Assembly: GCF_030272615.1 (NCBI RefSeq)
Contig: NC_081407.1
Span: 103,709,897-103,773,896 of the forward strand
DNA: 64,000 nt
Source: Cryptomeria japonica
Taxonomy: Eukaryota > Streptophyta > Pinopsida > Cupressales > Cupressaceae
Direction of reading: 5' to 3'
The notes beneath the pieces are model-generated. The model saw only the letters and a list, made by a program, of their open reading frames with translations. It did not search any database and was not told the origin of the DNA. Shown here piece after piece: positions 1-13,060 of this stretch (the stretch's first letter is position 1; every line of letters begins with the position of its first letter). The translations under genes and the position numbers were made by a program.

Positions 1-2749
1 CAATGGAAGAAGAGCACATAAGATGAACAACACAAGTCTTTTTGAGTCAACATGGAAGAAACCAAAAGGATCTTAATCCTTTGCATTGTCCCTAAGTAGA
101 CAACACAAAAGCACACTTACAACAAGAGCACATTTACGACACAACATGTATACAACATATACAAGAAATGAGATACAAATAAAGGAATTTTATGACAAGG
201 TTAGTCCCTTTGTTGCCTTGTGTCAATGGAGCAACAAGGGTCATCCAAAGAGAGCATAAAAAAACACAAGGCATGTCAAGCATCACTTTATGAGAATCAC
301 ATTACATGCAAGTAAACACATAAAATAATCTACTACATGAGCGAGATAGTCTAGAAAATCATCTACCTCCCAATCTTTCTCAGCATTATTTAGAGATGGT
401 GGACAAGATGTTGAAGGAGCCACAACTAGTATGGTAGATGGATCTATCACTAGTGCCAAACAAGAACCATGCTTTATTGATGAATCAATATATGTCACTA
501 GGAGCTATAGTTAAAGCTTTTTAAAATATTGAAGATAATTTATGATTAATTTCAATAGCTTTGTACATATCATTAGGATCATTAGCACTCTCAAAATTAT
601 TTTCAACATCATCATCCAAATTAATTAAAATAAGAGATCTCATGTGAGAAGGAGATGAAAAAGAAGAATCATTTTGCATTGGCATCTTAAGTCTTTGGCG
701 AGGTGGGTCAAGATAAATCTCCTCTCTGGGAATGGGTGAAGGTTGGGAAAATGGGATCAAATCAACATTCGATTGCTTAGGAGAAGAATCATTTTGGGTA
801 AGAAGATCATGAGTCATGGCACGATGTCTTTGTCAGAATTCTCTTGCACTACGATTATGTTTGTTACGACTCAAAGCTTGTGTAAAAGAAGGTTGGGGAT
901 CATTGGTCAAAATTGGTTTCTTTTCTTTCTTTTGTCTAGAAGTAGAAGGAGGAACAAAAGAAACCACAATAGGTTGAGAGATAGAAGATGTTGGGTGTAT
1001 TTATCTTTGTCCTTTATAAGATTTGAGAGGCGGAACTGCAACATATATGGGAGGAATGAAAGGAGGAGGAAGAAGCCTAGGTCCAAGATGTGGAGAAGGA
1101 TGAACTACTTCCATGTCCATAGATGATGAAGGATCCTGTTACATCCCTCTTTCATGAACAATTTCATTTTTACTTTATTGCATATTAGAGATATGATGAT
1201 GTTATGGTTTATTGTGAACATTAGTTTGGTGAATTTTATGAAATAAATGAAATTGAGCAATTAATGTTTTTTATATGTGGATACTTTAAATGGAACAAGA
1301 TTATGTCTAACTACCTCCATGTGTCTAATTGGATGCAGAGAATCCTATCACCTCTGAAAAAAGAGGGAGATAATCATCGGGGAGAGGGGTGTAGACATGG
1401 GAAAAGGTCAAAGTTTCCATCAATGTCATGATTATTGAGATAAGTAACCTAAATAGGTTTGTCTTTGTTGCCCTAGAATCATTAGGGTTGAGCCAGTATT
1501 ATGACATTAAGATGTTGAGACCTTGTTATCCAGTTGGTTAGGTCAAGATCCTCTACCTTATGTTAATAATCTCCAATATTAAATTATATTTTGACTTGGA
1601 AATATAATTTAATTGATATAAGTAAATGAATTCATGTTTGGGAGTATCTTATTACTCAACCAATTTTATTAATTATTATTAATAACACACATATGCATAC
1701 CTATATAAATATCAGTATATATGTTAATTCAAGAATTCAAATTTAAATCTTGGGAGACAATGTGGAGATGACTCTTAAAGTGGAAGTCTCCATGTATATG
1801 CATCTTTATAGCCGAACATACTTAACAAGCATGGGTGTTACTTACATCGAAGCAGCCTTAAACCACACACACTAAACAACATATTAAGCTTAGAGAATGT
1901 CAGTCAACTCTAAGCGTTTAGCACTTTTAGATTTAGAAGTCAAAGCTGAGAGTGTATGATTTAAGCCGTCTGCTTACATCGCATCTATTATTTGCGGTGG
2001 TGGTGATCGATACCATAGTCGAATGGAAATGAAAATGAAATGTAATGCCAATAAAAAGTGGCAATGAGCATAATTGTTTCTTGATTTTGTTATCGAATAA
2101 TTTTGTTTGGAATCCAGTCATATAGAGGGGGATCCGATTCTCGAAAACATCATTATGATGTCTGGAATGAATGCCAGTAAAAACTATAGTGAATAGCAGA
2201 ATAGTTTGGAGGTTAAACAAGGAAGATAGGTAGCTCATCTGCAAGGGTTACGTGGTGCGAAGCTGTGAAAGATTGTCTTCATACTTTGCTCTTCTCAAGA
2301 AATATTCAAGCATGATTTATAACCATTATAGTTTGCTCTCTTTAGCTTTTATTATCAGTCCTTATCAGTAGAAGAATGCGTTATTATGAATTAATCTTTA
2401 TTGCTATCTTTTGCGCATTAGTAAGAGGAATGATTCAATAAGTTACTGAATTCAATGATAATTGTCTAGAAGAATGCTTAGCTAATAAGGGTTGTAGTAT
2501 GAAGATCATGAAAAAATATCAAGATAATATTAATGTAACCCAGTGATAGACCCGTGCCAAATACTTTGTGCATATTTTGTTACGGAGGCATGATCTCTGA
2601 CTTTCTTGGCATGAAAACGTAGTGCCATTATTAAATTGTTCTGTAGATGATAAGAATCATACAAACTTAGGTGCAAAATCATTGCAAGTATAGAAAATGC
2701 ATTTTAATACTTCCTTTCTCACTAAGACGCAGTCACTAAGCCGCAGTCA
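1..2749. other. AT-rich DNA without a recognisable gene
   Basis: Short open frames here (for example 521-817 minus and 743-1126 plus) overlap each other, have low-complexity composition and match no family I know. No tRNA, rRNA or conserved domain is visible. A TGTTACATCC motif at 1135-1146 resembles an LTR end, but I found no partner or target duplication for it. Confidence 0.5.
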
Positions 2750-2930
2750 CTAAGCCGCAGTCAAGTCGACCTCTGTCTACGCAGCACCCATATTGTACCA
2801 TTGATCATGTTTTTTAATTAATTAATAATTAAATATAACATGTGTTTATTTTTTAATTAATTATTAAATATGGTCAATGGTACAATATGGGTGTTGGATA
2901 GACATTGTCATCAAGTCGAGGCTGGCATTA
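2750..2930. repeat. Palindromic MITE-like repeat
   Basis: Two arms of about 21 bp (ACCCATATTGTACCATTGA and its complement near 2872-2893) face each other across an AT-rich loop. The similarity extends outward more weakly through a GTCGA-containing segment. Just before the left arm is a short tandem repeat of TAAGCCGCAGTCAC. The size of about 180 bp and the hairpin shape suggest a miniature inverted-repeat element. No target duplication could be fixed. Confidence 0.5.
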
Positions 2931-4199
2931 ATATTGTCTGATAAACTTTGTATAAGATCTTTATGTGGGCCGATTAGAAATTTGAGGGAATATAATATTC
3001 TCGGTTATGCATTAATAACATATTGCATTGCAATCTAATAACTCGATAGAGTCAAGTTATTTGTTATTCATTGAACCATAATCAGTTGATAGGAAATTGT
3101 AATAATTGTTGGTAAGCTTAACCCAAACCGAGAAGTTAACAGTTGTAAATACTTGGAATTAAATGAAGTATATAAATATAAAAGTATGGTAGAGGCACAT
3201 GCATGTATGCATGTAAGTGCAAGGGATGCACCTACATGCACATATGTAATGTGCCAAGAGGGACCCACATGCAGGTATAATTAAATAATGAGACTGGTTA
3301 ATATGAATCATATTAATAGTAGGAACTCTCGAGCATTTTTTTTTCATACTAGGGCAAAGTCTTTATCTAGAGGGTTAGGAAGAAATCCTAGCTAAAGGAG
3401 AGAAGTAAAAGTATAACAAATTTATATTGTAATTTATCAGCTAGCATGGAAGAACTTAACTATACATAAGAAATATAAAGAAGTTGAAATCATAAGTTCA
3501 ATAAATGTGAACTTCATTCAATTGAGTCATAGTGGTTAAGTCCACCAAGTCAAATCAAGTCAAGTCAACTAGAACTTGAGTGATATTGTAACAAGTAAGG
3601 GGTTGTGAACAATGGTTGTGCATTAAACATGCTTTGCAATTATATAAAACCTTTGCCCAAGGTGGCACACTGTTCTGCATGCGCCTGTTAGTTTACTAGA
3701 ACCAAATACACTACCTACTTAGAAGGTCATGCAAGTTAGGAAGTACATATATTATGTGACCGACTAAAGTCATGTAGGTTCTAAACACCAGGCTCAAATG
3801 GCAATTAGACCTAGTCCTGTGTCTACACCCTCGTGAAGGGTAGGGCCACTTCCATAAGGAAGGGGTGCATAAGACCGCTGGGTTCGTGGTTGGAGGTAAA
3901 GTTCCTTGATGATGCTCTCCCTCCTGTAGAATAACCCGAGACTTATAATAGATTCTATATTGGAAAGAAAACTTCTATAAACTCTAACCCTTCTTGTTTA
4001 TTTATTGCATAGTCATTATGTTAGAGAAAAAGTACACGTTATCTTCCTTGTCTTATGTAATTCATTTAGTTAATAATCATGATTACATATTATCTCTTGA
4101 TTCAAATTAGTGATAATTTTTTCTTTTAAATTTCATTCATGCAAAAGATGTGATTTATTTGTATATCAATTGAAAAGTATTTCCTTATAATTTCATTCT

Positions 4200-5060
4200 G
4201 AATTAGTTAGCATGTTACAAATCCTTAGGTAGAGCAATTGAAGTAGACCCCAAAAGTTTAATTAAGACATTTATTCTATTGGCTTTGAAGTTTTGATAGG
4301 AAGAAGAGTACATCTTGTTGAGGTTTTGGGGGTAAAAAGTAATCAAGGGTGAAGTTTCCACAATTAGCTAGAAGGGATAATAAAGACTATGATTGATCGT
4401 TATAACTTGCCCATTGTGAGGGAACTTAAAATACTTATGAATGGTAGAAAGGGATTGCTTTCATGGAATTTATCCAAGGACTTCCAAAATTCACATGAAA
4501 TTGGTCTAAGGTACAAATAATGACAAAAGTAACATCTAAGCACTTAGTACCAACTTCGACAAGAAGGGTGATGGAACCCACTATGGGACAAGTGAAATCA
4601 TCATGCACCTTAATCACAACATCAGATTTGCCATATGTATCTCATTGAAATTATGGTGTGTAGAGATGTTCTTTTGTAATAACATTGACCATACATAATG
4701 GATCAATGAACACTCCATGTGAAAGCTTGTCTTTGATTTTCGCTCTAATGTATAATGGACCATCAAGTGCTTCTATGATATCTCTTAAGTCAAATGTAAA
4801 GCAAGGTTCACACTTAGGTTTAGGTCAAGCTCAATCAAGTTCACCACATTTTTGGTTTCATTAGATATATCATCAATACCTATAAAGCCTCTATCATCAT
4901 GCTCAACAACATTGGTAGAATGAGAAGGCAAAAGATTGGTAACGATTTGTAAATTTTGATTAGGAGGTGCCATAGATTTCACACCATCCACCACTATAGC
5001 AATAGAATAAATAAGATCATGGATTTCATGTTCGAATGGATAAATTTATCTGTGCCATGT
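4200..5060 (-). pseudogene. Retroelement aspartic-protease region, decayed
   Basis: Read on the minus strand, the frames 4994-4785 and 4617-4435 with their surroundings give a degenerate plant Ty3/gypsy protease region. A motif HGVFIDPLCMVNVIT stands where retropepsin-like proteins have a D-x-G-(S/C)-x-x-N-V-I/M core. It is followed by GSITLLVEVGTKCLDVTF and then SPWINSMKAI and KFPHNGQVITI, the usual tail of this family. Stops and shifts break the frame, so it is not functional. It probably belongs to the same minus-strand element as the gag relics at 6.4-8.9 kb, which would lie upstream of it. Confidence 0.6.
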
Positions 5061-6400
5061 CAAGGTTGAAAATGGTATTGACAAGAGACTTTTAATCAAA
5101 AGGTGGCAAAGGCTTGGAAGTATATTGAGAATGGAGATAAGGAATCTTCATCATATTATTATTATCTAAACCAATGGAAAATAAATGTGAGGTCTTATGG
5201 TTAATTTTAAATGTAATAAACACAAAACATTCAATCATGCATGAAATAAAACAATTTATACCTTCACAATAATCTTCTCTTGCTCCTCAAATTGAGACTT
5301 CGGTACAGTGAAGAATGCACCCTTTCTCCACTTGATTGGATTGGCTCTTTGATAGGATTATGGATTGCTCTCCACTACACAAGAGGGATTGGATTGGATT
5401 TGAATGATAATGATGGATATGGTTTATGTGAGGCAAGATTTTGGCATTATGATGGCATGATGGATGATTTAGGAGCTCAAATTAGTAGCATAAGATTGCA
5501 TGAAAAGTGGATGATTTGTGAAGAGATGAGACTCCAATTTATAGATTGGAGGAGACCAAAATAGAGGGTTAAGATTGATTTTGGAATGAAAGGCTAGGAT
5601 TGAAAGAAAGAGAGGGAGAGGATTGAGAGGACAAGGTGTGGGATTCAAGGGATATGTCATAAAGGCATTTCTTATCTCCACGCCTCTCAAAGTACATGGG
5701 GAAAAGCTCCTCAAGTACATTGGGAAGAGAAAAATGAACTAAAAATTCCTTGGAGAAAGGGGAGAGGAATTAAAAATTCCAAAATAAGAGGATGTGTGGG
5801 AAGACTAAATAAGAAAAGGAATTAAAAATTCCTTGGGAAGAGGATGCATAGGGATATTCAAATATTTTAATTTCTTTGAAATGATCAAAGTGGGTAGCAT
5901 TTAAGATTGGATGATGAGATGGGAAAGCCATTTATGGCAAAGAGTTGACTCATCCCTAATCAAGGTGATTAGAGATGTGCAAATGATCAAAGGTATTGAT
6001 TAGGTGGCTTAATCAAGGATTACAGTGCAAGTGGGAAAGTTAGGAGGATGTGACATGAGAGAGAATGAGCAAAGGAATCGAAAATTGATGAATAATGATA
6101 ATCATGCTTTTAGAAGAATTAATTATCCTAAGTGAGGATTAGAAGAAGTGATTTGTAGGAATCACATGACTTAAGTTAATTAATTAGAATTAATTAACTA
6201 AGAGGATTTTAGAAGAATTAATGATTGAGATAACTTTAGAAGAATGGAGAATAATTAATTTAATGATAAATTAATTATTGGACTATAGTAATAAAATTAA
6301 TTAAATTTGATTTAATTAATTTTAAGAAGAAAGGGATCAACATAATTTAATTAATTAATTATGTTGACAAGCTTAGATTAAATTTAACTAATTTAAGATG
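5061..6400. other. Repeat-derived spacer, possible LTR on the minus strand
   Basis: No protein is recognisable. The plus-strand frame 5280-5564 has a repetitive composition and is not convincing. On the minus strand a CTATAAATTGG element near 5535-5545 and a TGTCACATCC start near 6052 look like parts of an LTR, but no LTR pair or target duplication was found. The region 6040-6400 is rich in AATTAATT runs. Confidence 0.35.
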
Positions 6401-6410
6401 TCCACATTAT

Positions 6411-6660
6411 CTATTGAAACATGATGTTATGCAAAGACTTAGAAAGAGGAGTGAAGTTGTGATGCTTGGATTTTGAAGAAAAGTGAGCTACAATAGGGAT
6501 TGTGGTTGCCACTTGAGAATCAATATAATTGGAAAAATTGTTGTCATTGATCTTGATAAAGTTATTGTTTTGTTTTCTAAAGTTTTGAAATGTTTGATGA
6601 ACATCTTCATTTCTATCAGCTGGAGAAAGATGAAGAGGCTTGTTCATATTGACTCACTTG
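6411..6660 (-). pseudogene. Possible gag C-terminal fragment
   Basis: The minus-strand frame of 78 codons ends in a segment FTPLSKSLHNIMFQ. It resembles the linker after the capsid domain in plant Ty3/gypsy gag proteins that lack a zinc knuckle. It sits between the gag relic (7.6-8.9 kb) and the protease relic (4.2-5.1 kb) on the same strand, the expected order. The identification rests on a short match. Confidence 0.35.
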
Positions 6661-7579
6661 AAGTTGATAATTATGAAGTGTCATGCACAATTGTGTGAAC
6701 GATGTGAATTCAAAAAATAAAAGCTTATCTATAATATCTTTTTTGCAAATTATTAATGAAAATCCTTTGAATCAATGATAACTTTAGGAAACCCCCTCTC
6801 AAAAAAATGTATAAATCTTGGTGAATATTTAATTTTAAAAATAATAATAATAATTTTATTGGCAATTCTTTCCTTTTTTAAAAAGAAAAATATTAATTTT
6901 ATTGGCAAATTTTTTAATATAATTTTTTTTGGTAGAAAAAATGGCGAAACTTGAAAAATAAGAGCATGCATTAATTACTATTGCAAATTCTTTCATTTCA
7001 AAAAATAGTTTTTTATAGAAAATTAAAGGCCTAAAGGTGGAAATCATTAAAGAGTTTAAGGGGTACACTCTACTTTATTTAGTTTCTACCATTATTTAAA
7101 ATAATCTAATAGCCCTCTTTGTATTTTGTGAGACAAAATGTACCAAAAATTTGTAATACTCATGGGGCAAAACATTGCTCTAGACCATTGATTTTAATTG
7201 AGGTCAACAATTCAAAAGAAATTTCAAACCCCACAATCATTACAATTTGTAGGTACAATTTACCTCATGGAATACAATGAAGGTCATTGGATTATATTTT
7301 AAATCAATGGTGGTAATTAAAGATTGTTGATATAACCCTAAAGTAACTAATAATTATGATATATTATTGGTGAATTAATTTAGATTTCTACAATAAATTA
7401 TAAAACGTTGGCAAATCTTTGAGTTAAAAGAATTAATAAAATAAATTCTTTGGCGATTTAAATAACACTAAAATAAAATTCTGTAAAAATGTGGCAATTT
7501 GGTTCACCTTAAAAGTTGAACTTATTAGCCAAATTTTGATTCGCAAATTTCAAAAAATAGCCAATTTCCAAATATTAGC
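6661..7579. other. AT-rich spacer, nothing recognised
   Basis: Homopolymer-rich AT sequence with short overlapping frames on both strands (6753-7068 minus, 7491-7706 plus). The composition suggests chance frames. It separates two parts of the minus-strand gag relic and may be a decayed insertion. Confidence 0.4.
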
Positions 7580-8877
7580 CACTAAAATTTTTGCTACTTT
7601 GAATATCACCTTCAGACATAGGAGAAGCAATTTGTGCAAACAAATGTTTATATCTACCAATGAAATCAGTTACTTTTTCCTTAACACCATGTTTACAATG
7701 CACTAAATTAGTCAAAGTAACTTGTGGCCCAATATTATTTTGGAACTATTGAATGAACACATCAAATAATTATTGAAAAGTTTCAATTGAATCACTAGGC
7801 AAGGAGCAAAACCATTTCAAATGTTTATCCTTTAAAGATCAAGGGAAGGTTTTGCAAGAAGCCTTTGATCATGAAAGAAGCTGCCACACAATGGAAAATA
7901 TTTGCACATGAGCATTGGGGTCACCTTGTCCATTATATTTCTCCAAATGAGGAACCTCATTGTGTTGTGGAGGAGCAGTATGAAGGATATCAATGGAAAG
8001 TGGGGTCACATTGTCCATTATATTTCTCCAATTGAGGAACCTCATTGCATTATGGAAGAGGAGTATGAAGCATATCAATGGAAAGTGGGCTAGCTAAGAA
8101 ATATGTAGGAATGGTGAATTCGGATTGGGTTATGATGGCCAATTGTTTTTGTAAAGATAAAATATTTTGTAACAAATGGTTTATGGTGGCTTTAATGGAT
8201 GGATTGGATCGAGAAAGATTGTATTGTGATGGAGGATTTGAAGGTGTAGTATGATAGGTAGGTGGAACATTGTGGTAGGTAGGTGGAGGAGATAGTTGAG
8301 AAACAAATGAGAGATTGGTTGAAGGTGGAATGCAAACATATTGATTGATAGGATTCCCCCCACTACTAACATGTGTAGCGGTAGCCATGATGGAAGATGT
8401 GGATGCAAGCACACTAGGTAGAAATGCAAGAATAGGCATAGAAATATCAATTTGGTTTGAAGGAATGGAATGTCCAAGAACTTTGGCACAACTAGCCAAT
8501 TTCATAGTGTTTTCATCCACTATGTGAGCTATACCATATAAAACAGCCACACCGTGTTCATTATTTTGAATCAACCTCCTTAAACCTTTAATCAAGGGGA
8601 TTGCCTCTCCATCCAAGTGCTCTTGACTCATAAATTGTTGATTATCTTCCAATTGCTTGTCAATCTTCCCCAATTTCTCAAAAGACACTTGATTTGAAGA
8701 GTCAACCTCATCATGAGATGCATGAAAGGAAGGATTTTGAAGAACATTAGGCATGGTAGGTGTTGGATTAATAGAAGAGGATTCACCCAAGCTCCTAGGG
8801 AATATGTTAGCCAACTCAGGCTCAAAACCCTTTGTGTTTAAACCATGGGAAGCCATGAGTCTATAACTTCTTCTCAT
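7580..8877 (-). pseudogene. Ty3/gypsy gag protein, decayed
   Basis: An open frame of 275 codons (8877-8050) gives a polar N-terminal part beginning near MASHGLNTKGFEPELANIF with a Pro/Ser-rich end. An 85-bp tandem duplication then shifts the frame. Further on come LEKYNGQGDPNAHVQIF (8078-7869) and a capsid-like run containing HLKWFCSLPSDSIETF and VKEKVTDFIGRYKHLFAQI. These are hallmarks of the plant retrotransposon gag domain (PF03732-like). At least three in-frame stops follow the duplication, so no intact gag can be made. No LTR or primer-binding site was located upstream on this strand. Confidence 0.65.
7917..8086. repeat. 85-bp tandem duplication, two copies
   Basis: Units 7917-8001 and 8002-8086 differ at only a few bases. 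The duplication lies inside the gag relic. Because 85 is not a multiple of three, it shifts the gag frame by itself. Confidence 0.85.
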
Positions 8878-9400
8878 CTAGATATTGGATTCAAAACAAC
8901 AGGTAATGAAATTCATACACAAGCACAAGCTCCAACAAAGAAGGAAAGAAAAGCTAATGGAATTGACTTATGTTCTCAATACCTTTTATACAATTGTGAA
9001 ATAAAGTGCAAGTACTAGCAATGAAACAAGTGATTAAACAATGCAAAATAGCAATAGAATGATCAATTAGCCACTTAATTAAGCAAAGTGAGCTATAGAA
9101 ATGATAGCTTTCAACAATTAATGTCTCTAAATATAAAAATGATATGCAATTAAACTCATATCTTAACATCCAAATCAAAAATTATGCAAGAAATGTTAGG
9201 TTCACTAAAATGTAATGTACTGGAAATGGGGTTCACTAGTCTAAACATGCAAACTAGGAATCAAACACATTTGCATCAACATACATTAAAGAATAATCAA
9301 TAGGCCCAACTTCAGACTCTTAGGAGAGTTGGGCACTTTGATTGGTTATTCTCCTTTTGTGATTTGATATAATTGAATAAGATATAATGATAAATGATGC
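8878..9400. other. Non-coding repeat flank with an imperfect hairpin
   Basis: No gene is seen. An inverted repeat of about 20 bp per arm (GAATAATCAATAGGCCCAAC near 9289-9312, complement near 9329-9353) surrounds a short loop. It could be a decayed MITE or an LTR substructure. Confidence 0.35.
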
Positions 9401-9710
9401 AAGAACTAGGGATTTTCACAAAAATCAACATAAACAGAAAAGTGCAAAACTGTAAATCAAAAGAGAATCTCAGATCTGGAAATGGGATACAGAAAGAAAC
9501 CTATGTCTGCAATTTGGACCTAAAACTGTTGGAGTATATCAATAGGCGGTGATCCAAGAATTAGGGATTTTGACAAGAAACAACATAAGCATAAAGGTAG
9601 AGAAATGTAAATCAAAAGAGAAGCCCAAATTTGGAAATGAGATAAGAAGAGGAACATATGTCTACAATCAAGACCTAAAAGTGTTAGACTATGTCAATAG
9701 GCATCACCAT
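9401..9710. repeat. 155-bp tandem duplication, two diverged copies
   Basis: Unit 1 starts AAGAACTAGGGATTTT at 9401 and unit 2 AAGAATTAGGGATTTT at 9556. Similarity runs through to CAATAGGCATCACC near 9708. The divergence is much higher than in the 85-bp duplication, so this one is older. Confidence 0.75.
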
Positions 9711-10439
9711 CTAGGGGGTGTTTTTATTATCTCAAATGTGTGGAATTCGAATTAAAATACTTTGTAGATCTTCCTCCCAAAATTTCAGCCAAAAAGTGTC
9801 GTACACTTCAAACTCCTAACTAGTCTCCAAGGTTTTTCCCCTATTCGGAATCTAGAACAATGTGTCTATGTCTACACTTTCTGGATCTACTACTCTCTAT
9901 CATTGGATCTATCACCCACAAAGAGAAAAGAGAGGAAGTGTTGGGTTGTATCGGGGTTTCCCTAAGTCAAACCTCAAGTAGGAATTAACCTCCCCTACAA
10001 AAATGATTGATGGAAAAGAGAGATTACCCTTATAGGGAAAAGGTTGAAAACCTTAAGGAAAAGTAGAATTGAGACGTTATATCTTTGCTATAAATCTTCT
10101 TGCATTGAAGCCTCATGAAAGGTTGATGTTACTAGGTGGGAGTTCATGCATGTCTTCACTCATGGAGGAAACATATAAACCTGATCATAAATGCCATCTT
10201 GAATGCTTGAATGATTGATCTCTCCTTCACTATCATAAAGATGATTACTTGCTCAATTGAACTTGAATTGGAATCAAATTGTTTATGAAGAGATGTTCAA
10301 ATGAAGGGGTGAGACTTGATTTTATACTCAACCTTATGAAATGTGTTAAAATTTTGAAAAGGCTGACACCAAGGAGCACTTTCTCGCTTAACCTTTTCCT
10401 AACCATTGAGGGCTCAAATTTGGGCCCCTTTTGACTATA
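9711..10439. other. No gene recognised
   Basis: Mixed-composition sequence without an open frame of interest. It reads like untranslated or LTR-derived DNA, but no ends could be placed. Confidence 0.4.
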
Positions 10440-10530
10440 CCATGACGCTAGGCGCTAAAGTTTAGGGGAACTAGGGCACTAGGCGCCAAAGTCTAGGGAA
10501 ATTAGGGCATTAGGCACCATAGTCTTGACC
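10440..10530. repeat. Short tandem repeat, about 34-bp unit, three copies
   Basis: The block CTAGGCGCTAAAGTTTAGGG recurs as CTAGGCGCCAAAGTCTAGGG and in a third diverged form ending TTAGGCACCATAGTCT. Each copy is separated by AACTAGGGCA-type sequence. Such short arrays are common inside plant LTRs. Confidence 0.7.
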
Positions 10531-12209
10531 TAGGCTAGAATGAAGGTTAGAGAGCTTGAAAAAGTGCAGAGTTTATAGATTTTGCACTGGCTTGAGAAAA
10601 ATTAGTTAAGTTTGGGGGCAAGAAGGGAGAAACATCGAAGTGGGCCCCAAATGAGTGTGAATTGTGTAAGGATACAATTTACGACACTACAATAGTACGT
10701 TTCTTGCATTAAAAAGACACAATAGCCTTGTAAAGGATGTTGAGACCATGAAAAGAATAGTTCTAACAACGGGGTCGTCTCCCTCTCCCATTGGGTTGGG
10801 ATTAATTGAGCAAATGATGTATTTTTTTTATTATTTGGTTGGTGTTTGTCAATCCCTTTCTTTCATTGAGTAGATCAAGGGAAAATATTTTTCACTAGGT
10901 GTATCGTGTATATAATGGATGGCTAAACTACAAAGGTTAAGGGAGTTGTTGGACACTCAAATAACTTAAGGTATTTCATCATGTCTCATGGTTTGCTTCT
11001 TGAAAACATGGTTAATTGATAACCCTTCACTATATTTGATTATAACTAAAATTATATTCCAAAAATGATGATTTGATCTTCATTTGATGAAAGAACAATC
11101 ATCAAGGAAACACATAGCCAATCAAGCACTTATGAAATTCACTTGTCAACCCAACTTGACATATTAAACATATGAAAGACCTAAGTAGTCCCACCAATCC
11201 TATTATGGAATTTCCACTCTACCATTTTTTTAAACAATTGTTATTTTTTATATGAGATCAACTCCCAAATTCCTATTTGTCTATGCTAGCAAGTTGCAAT
11301 TGTCTTGATTGTGCTCATGCAGTTGGTTAACCTGAGACAATTTAGGATCACAAGGCAAGTATTGATTAATTGGAATAACCAAGATAATGTGACTAGGAAT
11401 CAATTACTTGATTATTATAATACATAATTAATGATCAAGGATTATCTTTGAAGGAGCATTCCCTAATACTAGTAAGAAAGGATTATACAAATGATAAGAT
11501 CATTTTTATCTAGATATATTTCACAAATTCATTATATACTATTTTTATAATAAAATATAAAGTAATGTGCAATAAATAAATTCTAATTTCAATAGAAATA
11601 ATAAAAATATTATACAATAAATTTTAATACATAAAATTGAAAAACTAAAATTTGAAGCTTCTTATCTACAATGTTAATTGTTGTATTGAAATTTCTCATT
11701 TTTAAAAATCCTCATTCCCATGAATCTTCAAAAGCTTTATAGGGTGAGAAGGGGTGTTAGAGACATTGATAGACTTGTACCTCTTAATATCACAAATATT
11801 AAAGAATATTTTTTAATAAGATTATATACACTTTTCAAATATAAGCTAAGTTGTAGAAACATTTTTTATTTATACATGGATAAATGGCCACTCTTTTTCC
11901 TCACACAAGAATTTATACTTGTTCACATTAAACAAAACACACGAATCCAAAGGTTGGCATAGTTGTCCCATTGTAAATGTATGGCTAATATTTACAAAAT
12001 ATAAAGGCATCCTACATCACACTAATTACTTCAAGGGATATCTTGCCATGACAGCAAGAAATGGCAATAAAAATTGAAACATAATTCATATAAATTTTAA
12101 AAATTAAAAATTAAACTATTAAATTATTCTTAACAAAAATAAAATTATTTTAAAATAACATAAAATAAAAAATAAATATAGAATATAACTAAAATAAAAT
12201 AATTCATAA
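10531..12209. other. AT-rich DNA, nothing recognised
   Basis: No conserved domain, RNA gene or element end is visible. The 80-codon frame at 11720-11962 has no recognisable features. Confidence 0.45.
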
Positions 12210-13060
12210 TATTCGAGCTAAGTGTCATGTTATTGGTTTTAAAACTAACAATTATGCGTAATTTCATGCTTTGTCTTTTGGATTGGATATGGCAATCTCT
12301 TTGGGAATTAAGGACTTAATAATTGAAGATGATTCTATGGTGATTATTCAATGTGTTATGAAAAAGAAATCGAATTGTTGGAATTTGCAGTATATACTTG
12401 ATCCCATTTTACAAAAATTAGAATTGTTTGAATATTTCTTGGTATCCCATTGTTACAGAGAAGTTAATAAGATTGTGAATTATTTGGCAAATTTAGCCAT
12501 TGATAGCAATGCTAATTAGCGAGAGGTGGGTTTTGAGGAAATTCCTTCTAGGGTGTGGGAAGGTTTGCATCAATAGTTATATTATTTTCTTGAGTAATGT
12601 TGATGTAAAATTTTATGATGATAATTATTCTCGCTTTCTCCTTTCATTTCAAGTATTCATGTTCGTTGTCTGGAGGAGAGTTCGAGCTCATGGTATTTGA
12701 TACAATAGTGTTTTTCCAAAGGTTTTTTGATACTTTCTTTTTTGGCAGGAAGGTTTTTGGCTCATGGGATTTGGCACAGGGCTTTGGAAAATTTTGTCTT
12801 CTTCCATTGATAGCATCTGTGGAGTCTACATTTGAAAATTATCCGATAGGTTTTTTTGGCAAATTGTCATATGGGCTCTATGCAAAACTAATATTATATG
12901 TGTTGTGACCGCATTTTGTATGTGGTTTTGGGTGGGGTGTATAAACTGATCCGTTAGATACTATAGGTTTATTTTATGAGCTGTGACCGAAGATTTTCTT
13001 TCCAGGGTTCTTTCCTCTGGTATGCTCTTTGAATCCTGCGTAAAAAATAAAAAACATTAA
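12210..13060 (+). pseudogene. LINE (non-LTR) RNase H tail and 3' region
   Basis: The frame 12271-12519 with its in-phase upstream codons matches the C-terminal RNase H-like domain (RVT_3 type) of plant LINEs. It contains LSFGLDMAISLGIKDLIIED, then SMVIIQCVM, a hydrophobic helix, and the closing SHCYREVNKIVNYLANLA, corresponding to the family's H-x-x-R-E-x-N-x-x-A-D-x-L-A. Acidic residues typical of the active site are partly present. Upstream reverse transcriptase is absent, as expected of a 5'-truncated copy. The tail runs through T-rich sequence to an A-rich end near 13040-13070. Confidence 0.65.

Noticed and set aside
743-1126. A 127-codon plus-strand frame rich in Arg
   Set aside because: No start context, no recognisable domain, overlaps an equally long frame on the other strand.
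5280-5564. A 94-codon plus-strand frame
   Set aside because: Composition is repetitive (GATTGGATTGG text) and the opposite strand has a TATA-like element; more likely LTR DNA.
1135-6052. A minus-strand LTR element bounded by TGTTACATCC (1135) and GGATGTGACA (6052)
   Set aside because: The flanks show no 5-bp duplication and the regions inside the two ends do not match each other as LTRs should.
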